Shown piece by piece: positions 15,938-27,168 of a stretch of DNA of 64,000 nt. Position 1 is the stretch's first letter; each line of letters opens with the position of its first letter. The stretch is from Streptomyces xinghaiensis S187 (GTDB lineage Bacteria; Actinomycetota; Actinomycetes; Streptomycetales; Streptomycetaceae), in the NCBI RefSeq assembly GCF_000220705.2, contig NZ_CP023202.1, positions 62,001 through 126,000 on the forward strand, read 5' to 3'. A model generated the notes under the pieces. The model had not been told where the DNA came from. It ran no database searches and saw only the letters and a list, made by a program, of their open reading frames with translations. A program made the translations under genes and the position numbers.

Positions 15938-16429
15938 GTGAGTGCACGCGAACGTGAGCCGGTGAGGCCGGGCCCACCGCTGCCCCGCCGGTCGCTGTGG
16001 GTGGCCGCGCTGATCGGCGCGGCACTCATGGCCGCCGCCGACGAGATCGTCTTCCACCAGCTCCTGGCCTGGCACCACTTCTACGACCGCTCCACCCCCG
16101 CTGTCGGGCTGTTCGCCGACGGACTGCTGCACACCGCCGAAGTCCTGGGACTGGTGGCCGGTTTCGTGCTCTTCTCCGACCTCCGGCGGCGCGGTGCCCT
16201 GTCGCCGGGCCACGCGCGGGCCGGGCTGCTCCTCGGGCTGGGCGGCTTCCAGCTCTTCGACGGCGTCGTGGACCACAAGGTGCTCCGGACCCACCAGGTC
16301 CGGTACGGCGTCGAGCTCCTCCCCTACGACCTGGCGTGGAACGGCTTCGCCGTGGTGCTGCTGGCCGCCGGCGCGGTCCTGGCCGTGCGCGCGGACCGCG
16401 CGTCCCGGCGGTCCGCGGCGGCCCGGTGA
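15938..16429 (+). CDS. DUF2243 family membrane protein
   Basis: The protein has 163 residues from GTG 15938, chosen because GAGGAG lies six to eleven bases upstream; an earlier start at 15899 has no such site. Four membrane segments are visible, starting LWVAALIGAALMAAADEIVFHQLL. Conserved polar residues inside the membrane, including FHQLLAWHHFYD and GVVDHKVLRTHQ, are typical of DUF2243; the histidines could bind a metal or heme. The function of the family is not established. The stop overlaps the next start (GTGA), which fits the frequent pairing of DUF2243 with CtaG-type assembly proteins and suggests a role in respiratory oxidase maturation or metal handling. Confidence 0.88.
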   Translation: MSAREREPVRPGPPLPRRSLWVAALIGAALMAAADEIVFHQLLAWHHFYDRSTPAVGLFADGLLHTAEVLGLVAGFVLFSDLRRRGALSPGHARAGLLLGLGGFQLFDGVVDHKVLRTHQVRYGVELLPYDLAWNGFAVVLLAAGAVLAVRADRASRRSAAAR

Positions 16430-17301
16430 CCGGCCGGTACACGGCCCTGGCCGCCGTCGGGCCGGGCCTCTCCCCCGGGCAGCTGCTCACGGCACTCGCC
16501 GCCTGGGCGGCGGTCGCCGGATACCTGACGGCCGCCGCCCGGCTGCGCCGGCGCGGTGACCGCTGGCCGTGGCGGCGGGACCTGTCCTTCGCCTCCGGCG
16601 GGCTGGCCCTGGCGGCCGCACCGGCGGTCCCCCTGCCCGGCGGTCCGTTCACCGCCCATATGGCGCAGCACGTGCTGGCCGGCATGGCCGCGCCGCTGCT
16701 GCTGGTCCTCGCCCGCCCGGTCACCCTGGCCCTGCGCACGCTCCCCCCGGGGTCCACGCGGCGCGGGCTGCTCGCGGCCGTGCGGTCCCGGCCGGCCGCC
16801 TGGCTCGTGTTCCCCCCGCTGGCGGCGCTGCTGGACGTGGGCGGGCTGTGGGTGCTGTACCGGACGGGCCTGTTCGCCGCCTCGCACCACGAGCCGCTTC
16901 CGCACAGCCTGGTGCATCTCCACGTGGTGGCGGCCGGGCTGCTGTTCTCCTTCGCCGTCTGCGCGCCGGAGCCGCTGCGGCACCGCTGGGGCCTCGCCTG
17001 GCGCGGTACGACGCTGCTGCTCACCGGGGCGGCCCATGCCGTCCTCGCCAAGAGCCTCTACGCCGTTCCCCCGCCCGGCACCGGCTTCGGCACAGCGGAT
17101 CTGCGCACCGGCTCGCAGATCATGTACTACGGCGGTGATCTCGTCGAACTGGCGCTCGCCGCCGCGCTCGCCGTCCAGTGGTACGCCGCCACCGGGCGCG
17201 CCCGCTCCCGCGCCGGGCGCTCCACCGGGGCGGCCGGGGCGGCCGGTCCCGCCGGCGCACGCCGCCCGTCACCGGCGGAGAGCGGTGGGGCGAGCCGGTG
17301 A
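16426..17301 (+). CDS. Cytochrome c oxidase assembly protein, CtaG (caa3-type) family
   Basis: The 291-residue membrane protein starts at GTG 16426, overlapping the DUF2243 stop. It has about seven membrane spans. Family-typical blocks are HMAQHVLAGMAAPLLLVLARPVTLALR, quoted here as HMAQHVLAGM, then HSLVHLHVVAAGLLFS, and a YYGGDLVE segment near the end. Histidines at helix ends may handle copper, as proposed for CtaG proteins needed for Bacillus caa3 oxidase. The last 35 residues are Ala/Gly-rich and probably disordered. It is unrelated in sequence to the CtaG/Cox11 of proteobacteria. The ctaD paralogue at 39756 is the nearest oxidase gene in the window, but a link is only inferred. Confidence 0.88.
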   Translation: MTGRYTALAAVGPGLSPGQLLTALAAWAAVAGYLTAAARLRRRGDRWPWRRDLSFASGGLALAAAPAVPLPGGPFTAHMAQHVLAGMAAPLLLVLARPVTLALRTLPPGSTRRGLLAAVRSRPAAWLVFPPLAALLDVGGLWVLYRTGLFAASHHEPLPHSLVHLHVVAAGLLFSFAVCAPEPLRHRWGLAWRGTTLLLTGAAHAVLAKSLYAVPPPGTGFGTADLRTGSQIMYYGGDLVELALAAALAVQWYAATGRARSRAGRSTGAAGAAGPAGARRPSPAESGGASR

Positions 17302-17394
17302 CCAGGTCCTTCGGGCGCCCGGTGCCGGGGCTTCGGGTGTGCCGTGCCCCGGGCCGGGTAAGCGCGGAAAACCGAAAACGAGGAGGTTTCCGCC

Positions 17395-17634
17395 GTGGCC
17401 GTCGCCATTGTCATCGTCTGTGCGGTTCTGGCCGTACTGGCCTTTCTGCTGCCGCGTTTCTCCCGCCATCCGGAACGCGGGACCCAGCGCTCCCTCGGAG
17501 CCGGAACCCGCGTGACGGGCAAGGCGCCCGGACCGCTGGGCCGGCTGTTCAGCAAGCCGTTCCGCAGCAGTTCCCGTGCCGTGTCGCGGAGCGGGTCCGC
17601 CGGCCGCCGCGCCCGGGGGCGCATGCCGTTCTGA
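17395..17634 (+). CDS. Small basic membrane protein (79 residues)
   Basis: A good GAGGAGG site lies nine bases before GTG 17395. The protein has one membrane helix at residues 2-20 (AIVIVCAVLAVLAFLLPRF) followed by about 55 very basic residues rich in Ser, Arg and Gly (RLFSKPFRSSSRAVSRSG). Small proteins of this plan are common in Streptomyces (they look like DUF6411), with no known role. It is followed by a long hairpin that likely ends its transcript. Confidence 0.75.
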   Translation: MAVAIVIVCAVLAVLAFLLPRFSRHPERGTQRSLGAGTRVTGKAPGPLGRLFSKPFRSSSRAVSRSGSAGRRARGRMPF

Positions 17635-17678
17635 GCGGGCACCCGGGCCGCCTCCTCACCGGGCGCCCCACAGCGGGA

Positions 17679-17755
17679 AACGCCTCCGGCCTCCCGGTGC
17701 CGCAGCCGCCGCCGACCCCGGCGCGGCCGGCGGCACCCGGGAGGCCGGAGGCGTT
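17679..17755. terminator. Long hairpin terminator after the small membrane protein
   Basis: The arm at 17679-17700 pairs with 17733-17755 over 22 bases with a single bulged G; the loop is 32 bases and is itself GC-rich. Streptomyces terminators often lack a U tract. Confidence 0.75.
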
Positions 17756-17862
17756 CGCCGCGCCGGTGCCGCCGGATGCCGGACCGCTCGGAGGGGCCGC
17801 AACTCCGTACGGCCGGAGGGGTCTTACCGGACCCTTAGGTGCGCCCCGTAGGGTGGCTCCCC

Positions 17863-18501
17863 ATGACGGATGAGAGCACCACCACCCCCCGTACCGACAG
17901 CGACCCCGGCAAGGAGGAGGAGAAGACCGCCGTTCCCGGGCAGTCCGCGCGGCCCGTCGCGGAGCAGGAGATCCGCAAGGACGAGGCGGCCGGGCCCGAG
18001 GAGCCCGCGACCACCGCGGAGGGCACCGCCCCCGCGGCCGACGCCGGCGCCGAGGACGACGGGCCGGACGTCCCTGCGGACGCCGCCCCCGCCCGCACGG
18101 CCTCCGGCACCGGATTCGGGGCCGGCGCCGCCGCCGTCGTCAGCGCCGCGTTCGGCCTCTGCTCCCTCACCGGCACCTCGGTCGGCCAGATGCTGCACGC
18201 CCGCAAGGAGCTCATCGGCCAGATCGAGGCCAGCTCCGGTGGCGGCGGCGACCAGATCGAGGCCTACTACAGCGTCCCGTGGCACACCGCCGCCCTGCTC
18301 AACGGCATCTTCGCGCTGCTGGCGATCCTCGTCGGCGGCCTGCTGCTGGCCCTGTACGCGCAGCGCTCCGGGACCCGCTCCTGGGTGAAGTCCGTGGCGC
18401 TGGCCGGCCTCGTGCTCGGCGCGGTCGGTCTGCTCGTCTCGCTCGGCATGTACTTCGACCTGTTCGCCAACGCCCCCGAGCTGCCCGGGGCGGGCTCCTG
18501 A
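17863..18501 (+). CDS. Acidic-tailed membrane protein with three membrane segments, unknown function
   Basis: The protein has 212 residues from ATG 17863. The first 85 are a disordered Thr/Asp/Glu/Ala-rich stretch. Three hydrophobic segments follow: GAGAAAVVSAAFGLCSL near 95, LLNGIFALLAILVGGLLLAL near 150 and VALAGLVLGAVGLLVSLGMY near 185. Between the first two lies a charged loop with HARKELIGQIEASSG. I do not recognise a family. It stands alone, with a terminator on each side. The residue pattern (acidic tail, small tetraspan-like core) is like many Streptomyces conserved membrane proteins. Confidence 0.75.
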   Translation: MTDESTTTPRTDSDPGKEEEKTAVPGQSARPVAEQEIRKDEAAGPEEPATTAEGTAPAADAGAEDDGPDVPADAAPARTASGTGFGAGAAAVVSAAFGLCSLTGTSVGQMLHARKELIGQIEASSGGGGDQIEAYYSVPWHTAALLNGIFALLAILVGGLLLALYAQRSGTRSWVKSVALAGLVLGAVGLLVSLGMYFDLFANAPELPGAGS

Positions 18502-18535
18502 GAGCGCGGCCCGGCGGCCGCCACCCCCGTTTCCC

Positions 18536-18578
18536 CCCGCCCGTCCTTCCCGGCCCCCGAGCGGGAAGGGCGGGCGGG
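18536..18578 (+). terminator. 17-bp-stem hairpin terminator
   Basis: Bases 18536-18552 pair with 18562-18578 (one G-U), around a nine-base loop, 34 bases after the stop at 18501. Confidence 0.8.
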
Positions 18579-18777
18579 CTTCCGCGGCACCTCGGGACGC
18601 GCGGCACCGGACGCTCCCCGGTACCGTTCCGGATCTCCTTACGGCACAGGGGCGTTGCGAAGGGACGGCCGGCCGCGGACCCGAACCCGGCCGGGCTCGG
18701 CACCTCCCCCCGCGGACGCCCCGGATCGCGGCTCCGGGGCGCCTGAACGGGGCGGGGCGGTGCCCCGCCCGGGCGGC

Positions 18778-18993
18778 TCAGGGGCGGGGGGCGATCACCT
18801 TCCCGCCGTCGAGGACCTCGATCGCCATCACCGGGCAGGAGTCGGCCACGTCCAGGACCTCCTCGTCCGGCTCGACGTCCGGCCGCACCGGGCGGGACCG
18901 GTCGGCGTCCATGGTGAAGAGGCCGGGCGCGGTGCCCGCGCAGACGGCGGAGCCCATGCACCGCTCCCGGTCCACTGCGATGTGCCAGGTCAT
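18778..18993 (-). CDS. [3Fe-4S] ferredoxin, P450 redox partner
   Basis: The 71-residue protein has the three-Cys pattern of small P450 ferredoxins: Cys12 and Cys18 in RCMGSAVCAG and a third Cys in ADSCPVMAIEV. The position between the first and third cluster ligands is Ser/Ala rather than Cys, so a 3Fe-4S cluster is expected. It passes electrons from a ferredoxin reductase to the cytochrome P450 encoded directly upstream; the genes are two bases apart (P450 stop 18996-18998, start 18993). No reductase is nearby, as is usual in Streptomyces. Confidence 0.92.
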   Translation of the reverse strand: MTWHIAVDRERCMGSAVCAGTAPGLFTMDADRSRPVRPDVEPDEEVLDVADSCPVMAIEVLDGGKVIAPRP

Positions 18994-18995
18994 GC

Positions 18996-20189
18996 TTACC
19001 ACCCGATCGGCAGGGTGCGCGGTCCGCGCACGATCATCTGTGTCTTCCACTCGACGTCCCCGGCCGTGTGCAGTCCGGGGAAGCGGAGGATCAACGCCCG
19101 GAGGGCCTCCTGGAGTTCCAGCCGGGCGAGCGGTGCGCCCAGGCAGTGGTGGGCGCCGTGACCGAAGCCGATGTGCTGGTTGGCCGGCCTGCCGAAGTCG
19201 AGCCGCCCGGGCTCGCCGAAGCGCAGGGCGTCGCGGTTGGCCGCCCCGACGGCGACCAGCACCGGTTCGCCCGCCCGCACCAGGGTGCCGCCGACCTCGA
19301 TGTCCTCCGTGGCGTACCGGGGGAAGGCGGACCCGGCCCCGAGCGGGACGAAGCGCAGCAGCTCCTCGACGGCGGCCGGGATCAGCTCCGGCTCCTCGCG
19401 CAGCCGTGCCAGGTGCCGGGGGTGGTCGAGCAGGGTGAGGACGAAGTTGGGGATCTGGGTGGCGGTCGTCTCGTGGCCCGCGACGAGGATGCCGACGCAG
19501 AGGTCGGTGAGCTCCTCCTCGGTGAGCCGCTCCAGGTCGCCGTCGCGGGCGGCGATGAGCGCGCTCATCAGGTCGTCCCGCGGCTCCGCGCGGTGCCGGG
19601 CGATCAGCCCGGCCATGTAGCCCCGCAGTTCCTCGCGCTTGGCCAGGAACTCCTCCGCCGTCAGGGAGCTGGTGGACAGCGCCGCGTCGCTCCACTCGCG
19701 GAACCGCGGGCGGTCCTCCTCGGGGACGCCGAGGAGGCGGCAGATGACGGCGACGGGGATCGGCAGGGCGTACTCCTCGACGAGGTCGGCCGGCGGGCCG
19801 CTCTCCTCCAGCGTGTCGAGCAGGTCCTCGGCGAGGGCCCGGACCTCCGGCCGCAGCCGCTCCACCCGGTGCGTGGTGAACGCCTTGGCCACCAGGGCGC
19901 GCAGCCGGGTGTGGCCGGGCGGGTCCATGGCGAGCATGCCGTTGGCCATGGACACCGGGGACTGCCGGGGTTCGTCACGGCGGGTGGCCTCGGCCCGGCT
20001 GAACCGGCGGTCGCCCAGGACCAGCCGGGCGTCGGCGTAGCGGGTGACGAGCCAGGCGGGCTCGCCGTACGGCAGCTGGACGCGGACCAGGCCGGGGGTC
20101 CGGCGCACGCGCTCGTAGGCGTCGGCGAGGCCGAGCCCGGTGGCCTCGTTGAAGGGATAGCTGATCGGTCCGGTGTCGGTCGTGGTCAC
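18996..20189 (-). CDS. Cytochrome P450 (CYP105/107-like)
   Basis: The 397-residue heme monooxygenase has the expected motifs: I-helix LVAGHETTATQ near residue 240 with the acid/Thr oxygen-activating pair, ExxR as EELLR near 280, and the heme-binding FGHGAHHCLGAPLAR near 345, with the Cys thiolate ligand. Length and the AMDPPGHTRLR block match the CYP105/CYP107 group of Streptomyces. GTG 20189 is the start. The substrate cannot be predicted, because no biosynthetic genes adjoin it. It forms a two-gene operon with the ferredoxin. Confidence 0.93.
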   Translation of the reverse strand: MTTTDTGPISYPFNEATGLGLADAYERVRRTPGLVRVQLPYGEPAWLVTRYADARLVLGDRRFSRAEATRRDEPRQSPVSMANGMLAMDPPGHTRLRALVAKAFTTHRVERLRPEVRALAEDLLDTLEESGPPADLVEEYALPIPVAVICRLLGVPEEDRPRFREWSDAALSTSSLTAEEFLAKREELRGYMAGLIARHRAEPRDDLMSALIAARDGDLERLTEEELTDLCVGILVAGHETTATQIPNFVLTLLDHPRHLARLREEPELIPAAVEELLRFVPLGAGSAFPRYATEDIEVGGTLVRAGEPVLVAVGAANRDALRFGEPGRLDFGRPANQHIGFGHGAHHCLGAPLARLELQEALRALILRFPGLHTAGDVEWKTQMIVRGPRTLPIGW

Positions 20190-20356
20190 TCGGGTCCCCT
20201 TTCCGGCTCCGCGTGGGGCGGCCGCCCGCGCCCGTAGGACCGTAGGAACGCCGCCGTTCCGGCGTCAACACACCGTTTTCGGCCGCTTGTCGCCGCCCCG
20301 GAGGGCACTTCCGGAAGGGCGGGCCCGGAAGGCCCGGCCGGGCGGACGGGGCCGCT

Positions 20357-21834
20357 TCATCCGGCGAGCGGTCCGTCCAGGACGGCGAGGACCGGGCCGG
20401 CGGCCGGGCCGAGGAGGAGGGAGAGGGCCGCCGCCGCGACGGCGATCGCCGCGGCCGGAGCCGTCCGCTCACCGGGGGCGAACGGGCCGCCCCGGCCGCC
20501 GGCCCCGTCCGGGGCCCCGTTCCCGTCCCCGTCCCCGTTCCCGGAGGACGGACCGATGGCGAACGCGGGGGCGATCCACCGCAGGTAGTAGAAGAGCGAG
20601 GCGAGGGTGTTGACGGCGGCCAGGACCATCAGCCAGCCGAAGCCGCCGTCCAGCGCCGCACCGAAGACCTCCAGCTTGCCCAGGAAGACGGCGGTGGGCG
20701 GGGTCCCCACCAGGCCCAGCAGGCAGACCGTGAGGGAGACGGCGAGCGCCGGCCGGTGCCGGGCCAGGCCGCGGTAGCCGTCGAGCGTGCGGACCCCGGG
20801 GAGGGCGCAGACGACGGCGAAGGCGCCGAGGTTCGTCAGCGCGTAGGCGGCGAGGTAGAAGAGCAGCGCCGGCTGGGCGAGGGAGTCGCGGCCCGCCACG
20901 GCCACCGGCATCAGCAGATAGCCGACCTGGCTGATCGCCGAGTAGGCGAGCAGCCGCCGCACGTCCCGCTGGAAGAACGCCGCCAGGTTGCCGAGGGTCA
21001 TCGAGGCGGCGGAGAGCACGGCGACCAGCTCGGGCCATCCGGCCGGCGTACCGGAGAACGGCACGGCCGCCAGCCGGTACAGCGCCGCCAGCGCCCCGAT
21101 CTTGGGAACGGTGGTGAGGAAGGCGGCGACCGGCGCGGCGCTTCCCTGCACCGCGTCCGGCAGCCAGTAGTGGCCGGGTACCCCCGCGGCCTTGAACAGC
21201 ATCCCGGCCAGCAGCAGGACCGTTCCGGCGGCCGTCAGCCCCGCGGACGCCTCCGGCAGCTCCGTCCGCAGCAGGGGGTAGGCGGAGCCGCGCCCCGCCG
21301 CGTACAGCACGGTGATCCCGGCCAGCATCAGCACCCCGAGCAGCGCGCCGACCACGTAGTACTTCAGGGCGGCCTCGGTGCCGGGCGCGTCCTTCCGGAA
21401 GCCCGCGAGGACGTAGGAGGGGACGCTCGCCAGCAGATACGCGGCGGCGAGCAGCAGCAGGTCCTGCGCCCCGGCGAGCATCAGGGCGCCCAGCGCGGCG
21501 AGTTGCAGCAGGACGAAGAACTCGGACTGCCGCGGGTGCCCGTGCAGGGGGCCGAGCCCCAGCAGCGTCACCAGCAGCGTGGAGCCGAGGATCACGATCC
21601 GGGCGGTGGCCGTGACGGGGTCGGCGGCGAAGGAGCCGCTGAAGGCGGTGGCGGGCGCGCCGGTGGCGAGGACCGCCGCCGCCACGGCGCCCGCTCCGCA
21701 CACCGCGCAGGCGAGGAGGCCCACCAGCCACTGCCGGCGGCGCGGCAGCCAGGCGCCCAGCAGCAGTCCGGCGACGGCCCCGGCCGCGAGCAGCGCCTCC
21801 GGGATCAGCTCGACAAGACTCTGTTCCATCCGGG

Positions 21835-21838
<4 letters not shown>
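20357..21838 (-). CDS. nuoN: NADH-quinone oxidoreductase subunit N-like, proton-pumping antiporter subunit
   Basis: The 493-residue protein has about fourteen membrane helices. The discontinuous-helix region has VPGHYWLPDAVQGSAAPVAAF (Lys replaced in places), and the FFQRDVRRLLAYSAISQVGYLL block is typical of Nuo antiporter-like subunits. It is last in the operon. ATG 21838 overlaps the NuoM stop by four bases. The acidic linker inserted near residue 455 (Gly/Asp/Asn-rich) is unusual but short. Like NuoL and NuoM it should translocate protons or another cation through the membrane arm. Confidence 0.9.
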
Positions 21839-23351
<1,513 letters not shown>

Positions 23352-23355
<4 letters not shown>

Positions 23356-25343
23356 CTCACAGCGACGAGGACGAGGGCGAGAGCGAGGACGGTGAAGACC
23401 GCGACGGCCTGGGCGAGGTACTGGTGCAGCTGACCGGTCTGCGGCCGGCGCGCCAGCCGACCCAGGGCCGCGGCCCCGGCGGCGACCCCCCGGACGAGGC
23501 CGTCGAGCCACTCCTCCCGCCCTCCGGCGCGGCCGTCCGGCCGCCCGGTGGCGCGGGCGAGCCGCAGCGTCGCGCGGGCCGCCGAGACGGTGGCCCGGTC
23601 CGGGCCCCGGGCGTCGAGGACGGCCACGGCCCCGGCGGCGCGCAGGGCTCCGTGCCCGGCCGCGCGGACGGCCCGGGCAAGGACGCGGTCGTCGAAGGCG
23701 GCCAGCGCCCCGGCCAGCCGCAGGACGGGGCGGAGGACGAGCAGCCGGGCCAGTGCCTCCAGCCGCATCCAGTCGCCCCACCAGGCGGTGACGGCGGGCG
23801 GCAGCGGCAGCGGGCGGGCGGCCCGCCGCAGGACGACGGCCGAGGCCGCCAGGACGAGGGCGGTGGACAGCGCCACCTCCCAGCCGTGCGGGGTGGGTTC
23901 GCCCGCGGTGGAGAGGGCCCGGGCGAACGTCCCCCGGGCGGGATCGAACGCGAGGACGGCGAGCGCGGCACAGGCGAGGGCCAGCCCGCCCAGGGCCCAG
24001 GACGCCGGGGCGGGCAGCGCTCCCCCGCCGCCGCGGGCCGCACCGCCGTCACGGGGGGCGCCACCGTCCCGTTCGGGGCCGGGCGCGGGCTGCCAGACGA
24101 ACCAGAGGGCCTTGACGCTGTAGACGGCGGCGACCACGGCGGCCGCGAGCCCTGCCGCGTACAGTGCTGCCCCGTGCTTCAGGGCCGCGGCCAGGAGCAG
24201 GTCCTTGGCCCCCCAGAGCACCAGTGGCGGCCAGCCCGCCAGGGTCAGCGCGGCGACGGTGAAGGTGACTCCGGCCACGCGGTGGCGGCGCGCGGCTCCG
24301 CGCAGCCCGGGCAGAGCCTTGGTGCCCAGCAGGGTCAGCCAGGCCCCCGCCACCAGGAAGGCCAGGCTCTTGGCCGCGGCGTGGCCGATGAACTGGAGTG
24401 TCCCGCCGGTGATGCCCCCGGTGCCGGCCGCGAGCACCATGAACCCGGTCTGGGCGCAGGTGGAGGCCGCCAGCAGCTGTTTGAGGTCGGTCTGGGCGGC
24501 GGCGACCAGGCCGAGGAGCACGGCGGTGGCGGCGCCGGCCCAGGCCGTCACCGGCCCGCCCCAGCCCGAGGCCGTCAGCAGCGGTCCGGCCCTGAGGAGC
24601 AGATAGGCCCCGGCGGCGGCCATGGTCGCCGAGTGGAGCAGCGCGGAGACCGGGCTCGGGCCCTCCATCGCCCGGGAGAGCCAGAAGCTGAAGGGCAGTT
24701 GGGCCGATTTGCCGAGGGCCGCCACGATGACGCCCGCGGTGACGACGGACAGCCAGGGGCCGGTGGTACCGGACAGCCCGTCCAGGTCCAGCCCTCCGGC
24801 GGCGCCGCCGGCGAGCGCGGCGCCCGCGGCGACGTAGAGGCCGAGGTCGGCGGCGCGGGTGGTGAGGAACGCGGTGCCGGCGGCCCGCACCCGCGCCGGT
24901 TCCCGCCACCAGTAGCCGATGAGGGCCCAGGAGGTGGCGCCCATCAGCTCCCAGGCCATGAGCAGCACGGGCAGGGTCTGCGCGGTGACGGTGGTGAGCA
25001 TGGCGCCGGAGAAGAGGAGCATCAGCCCGGAGAAGCGGGCCCGCGCCTCACCGGGCCCGTTGCCCCGGCTGCTGAAGACGAGGACGGCCAGGGTGACCGC
25101 GGCCGTGGCCACGGCCACCGGGCCGGACAGGCCGTCCGCCGCCAGCCGCACCGGAAGACCCTCCAGCAGCGGCGCCGCGGCAACGGGCCGGGTGGTGGCG
25201 GCGGAGCAGGCCAGCCCCAGGGTGACGGCGGCCGCGGCGACCGCCGTCCCGGGTGCCGCCCGGTCGGCCCGGCGGCCCAGGACGGCCAGGGCCGTGCCGG
25301 AGCCCAGCGGCAGGGCGATGAGCGCCCACAGCGGCCAGCTCAC
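23352..25343 (-). CDS. nuoL: NADH-quinone oxidoreductase subunit L-like, proton-pumping antiporter subunit
   Basis: The 663-residue protein starts at GTG 25343, overlapping NuoK (GTGA). The core contains AMEGPSPVSALLHSATMAAAG and TDLKQLLAASTCAQTGFM, the NuoL equivalents of the proton channel, followed by HAAAKSLAFLVAGAW. The C-terminal part includes a long hydrophilic stretch (about 520-600) in place of a well-defined lateral helix, then a last hydrophobic segment. Compared with standard NuoL (about 620 residues) it is slightly longer and more divergent, as expected for a paralogous nuo set. Confidence 0.9.
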
Positions 25344-25645
25344 TCCTTCAGCTCCGCGGCCATGTCGGTCATGTCGATCTCCTGGGCGCGGAAGAGGGCG
25401 GTGACCACGGCGAACCCGACGGCCATCTCCACGGCCATCACGGTGACGGCCAGCACGATGAGCACCTGGCCGTCGGCGCCGGCGGGCGCGATGTGGTGCC
25501 AGACGGCCGCGGCGGCCACGATCAGCCCGCCCAGCATGAGTTCGAGCCCCATCATCAGCATCACGACCGACTGCTGGGTGAGCGCGCCGAACAGACCGGT
25601 GCTGAACAGCGCGGCTGCGAGCAGGAGAAGCGTTTCCAGGGTCAC
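25340..25645 (-). CDS. nuoK: NADH-quinone oxidoreductase subunit K-like
   Basis: The 101-residue protein has three membrane helices and the NuoK signature GLELMLGGLIVAAAAVWH, with the buried Glu of LEL and a second Glu in VMAVEMAVGFAVV. Both Glu residues are part of the proton path in complex I. GTG 25645 overlaps the NuoJ stop by four bases. Confidence 0.9.
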   Translation of the reverse strand: MTLETLLLLAAALFSTGLFGALTQQSVVMLMMGLELMLGGLIVAAAAVWHHIAPAGADGQVLIVLAVTVMAVEMAVGFAVVTALFRAQEIDMTDMAAELKE

Positions 25646-26205
25646 CGCCGGCCACCTCCCGGCACCGGGTCGTCGGGCCGGCGGGCCTTCAGATCGTCCC
25701 CGAAGCGGTCGTAGCGGCCGCGGCGAGTGGCCAGGACGACCGTGCCGACGATGGTGGCGAACAGGGCCATGCCCAAGGTCATCATGGTGAGCATGTGCGG
25801 CCCCATCAGCGACATGCCCAGGTCGTGGGTGGGGTCGGCGGGCGGCCGGCCGCGGCGGGCCGGCCAGGGGGCGAGCAGGATGCCCGCGGCGAGCGCGGCG
25901 AAGACGGCCCCGCAGAGGACCGCCGCGCCCTTGGTGTTGTGCAGCATCGACATGGGCATCAGCCCGGCCGGGTTCATCATGTACATCACCATGAAGACGG
26001 CCATGAGGGCCATCTCGACGGTCATCATCAGCAGGATGACGACCCCCAGGTAGTCCAGCCCGAGGAGCATCACCACGCCGCCCGCGCACAGCAGCGAGGT
26101 GAGCAGGGCGTAGGTGGCCCGGGCCATGGAGTCGAAGCGGAACACCATGACCCCGGCGGCGGCCGCGAGGACGGCCAGCACCCAGAACAGCGCGTGTTCG
26201 AGCAT
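25642..26205 (-). CDS. nuoJ: NadH-quinone oxidoreductase subunit J-like
   Basis: The 187-residue protein has about five membrane helices and a basic C-terminal tail. It has the NuoJ-type ATYALLTSLLCAGGVVMLLGLDYLGVVILLMMTVEMALMAVFM region, quoted as YLGVVILLMMTVE, which contains the conserved Tyr/Glu and the flexible helix that opens and closes the quinone-linked path. A Met-rich loop (MNPAGLMPMSMLHN) is unusual. It lies 18 bases after NuoH, the only non-overlapping junction in the operon; the place where nuoI normally sits is therefore empty. Confidence 0.88.
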   Translation of the reverse strand: MLEHALFWVLAVLAAAAGVMVFRFDSMARATYALLTSLLCAGGVVMLLGLDYLGVVILLMMTVEMALMAVFMVMYMMNPAGLMPMSMLHNTKGAAVLCGAVFAALAAGILLAPWPARRGRPPADPTHDLGMSLMGPHMLTMMTLGMALFATIVGTVVLATRRGRYDRFGDDLKARRPDDPVPGGGRR

Positions 26206-26223
26206 CGGGTGATTCCGCTCCCT

Positions 26224-27168
26224 TCATCGGTTCAGGACGACGACGGCGACGGCCAGGGCCTGAAGCAGTGTCAGTGGGACGAGGACCGTCCAGGCGAACT
26301 CCGTGTACCGCTCCATCCGGACGGCGGGCAGGGCGCGCCGGACCGCGAGCAGGACGGCCAGCACGGCCGCCGTCTTCAGCAGCGTCCAGAGCCAGCCGGG
26401 CAGCAGCGGGCCGTGGCCGCCGCCGAGGAAGAGCGGCACGGCGAATCCGGCCGCCACCACCAGCAGCGTCCACCGCCCGCCGAGGAGGACCAGCCGCGCG
26501 GGGCCGCCGAGTTCGGCCGCCGCGCCGCCCGCCGCGTCCCGGCCCAGCGGATGGCCGAAGGGCCCCCAGAACGCCATGGCGACGGCGCTCAGCAGATAGA
26601 CGGCGAAGGCGGCCGGCATCCAGAGCGCGAACCACAGGCCCTCCTGCCGCGCGACCACCTCACCGACCCGCAGCGACTCCGCGCCGAGCGCGGCCGTCGT
26701 GATCGCCAGCATGTGCGGCAGCTCGTAGGCCAGGCCCTGGGCGAGGAAGCGGTAGCCCCCGGTCAGCGACAGCGCCGAGTTGGGCCCCCAGCCCGTGAGC
26801 CAGACGGCCGCCCAGGCCAGCACCTCCATGGCGTTGAACCAGACGATGCCGACGCCCGGGTCGGTGACGGACCGGAACCCCAGGGGCAGCACCGCGCCCG
26901 CCAGGACGGCGGCGGTGGGGAGCAGCGCCACCCCCGCCCGGCGGAGCGCGCCGTCCGCGGCGGTGGTGGTCCGCGGCTGCTGCACCAGGAGCCGCAGCGC
27001 CTCCCGCAGCGGTGCGGCCGCCCGGCTCGTCAGTTCGCGGGCGGAACCCGCCGGGCCCCGCTCGGCCGCCGCGGACACGGCCGCTCCGCACCCGGCCGTG
27101 ACGGCGGCCAGGGCCAGCAGCGCGAACGGCAGCACGGCGGCCGCCCAGAGCGGTGCGGTCTCAGACAC
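26224..27168 (-). CDS. nuoH: NADH-quinone oxidoreductase subunit H-like with degenerate quinone loop
   Basis: The protein has 314 residues from GTG 27168, which overlaps the stop of the upstream gene (GTGTCTGA); an ORF extension to 27234 is not needed. About eight membrane helices carry NuoH features: VVWFNAMEVLAWAAVWL-type text, here GIVWFNAMEVLAWAAVW, and WGPNSALSLTGGYRFLAQGLAYE in two parts. In ordinary NuoH the loop after helix 5 reads PFDLPEAExELVxGYxxEYSG and forms the quinone site. Here that place reads FWGPFGHPLGRDAAGG with no acidic cluster. It therefore keeps the membrane scaffold but probably not the quinone site. Confidence 0.85.
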   Translation of the reverse strand: MSETAPLWAAAVLPFALLALAAVTAGCGAAVSAAAERGPAGSARELTSRAAAPLREALRLLVQQPRTTTAADGALRRAGVALLPTAAVLAGAVLPLGFRSVTDPGVGIVWFNAMEVLAWAAVWLTGWGPNSALSLTGGYRFLAQGLAYELPHMLAITTAALGAESLRVGEVVARQEGLWFALWMPAAFAVYLLSAVAMAFWGPFGHPLGRDAAGGAAAELGGPARLVLLGGRWTLLVVAAGFAVPLFLGGGHGPLLPGWLWTLLKTAAVLAVLLAVRRALPAVRMERYTEFAWTVLVPLTLLQALAVAVVVLNR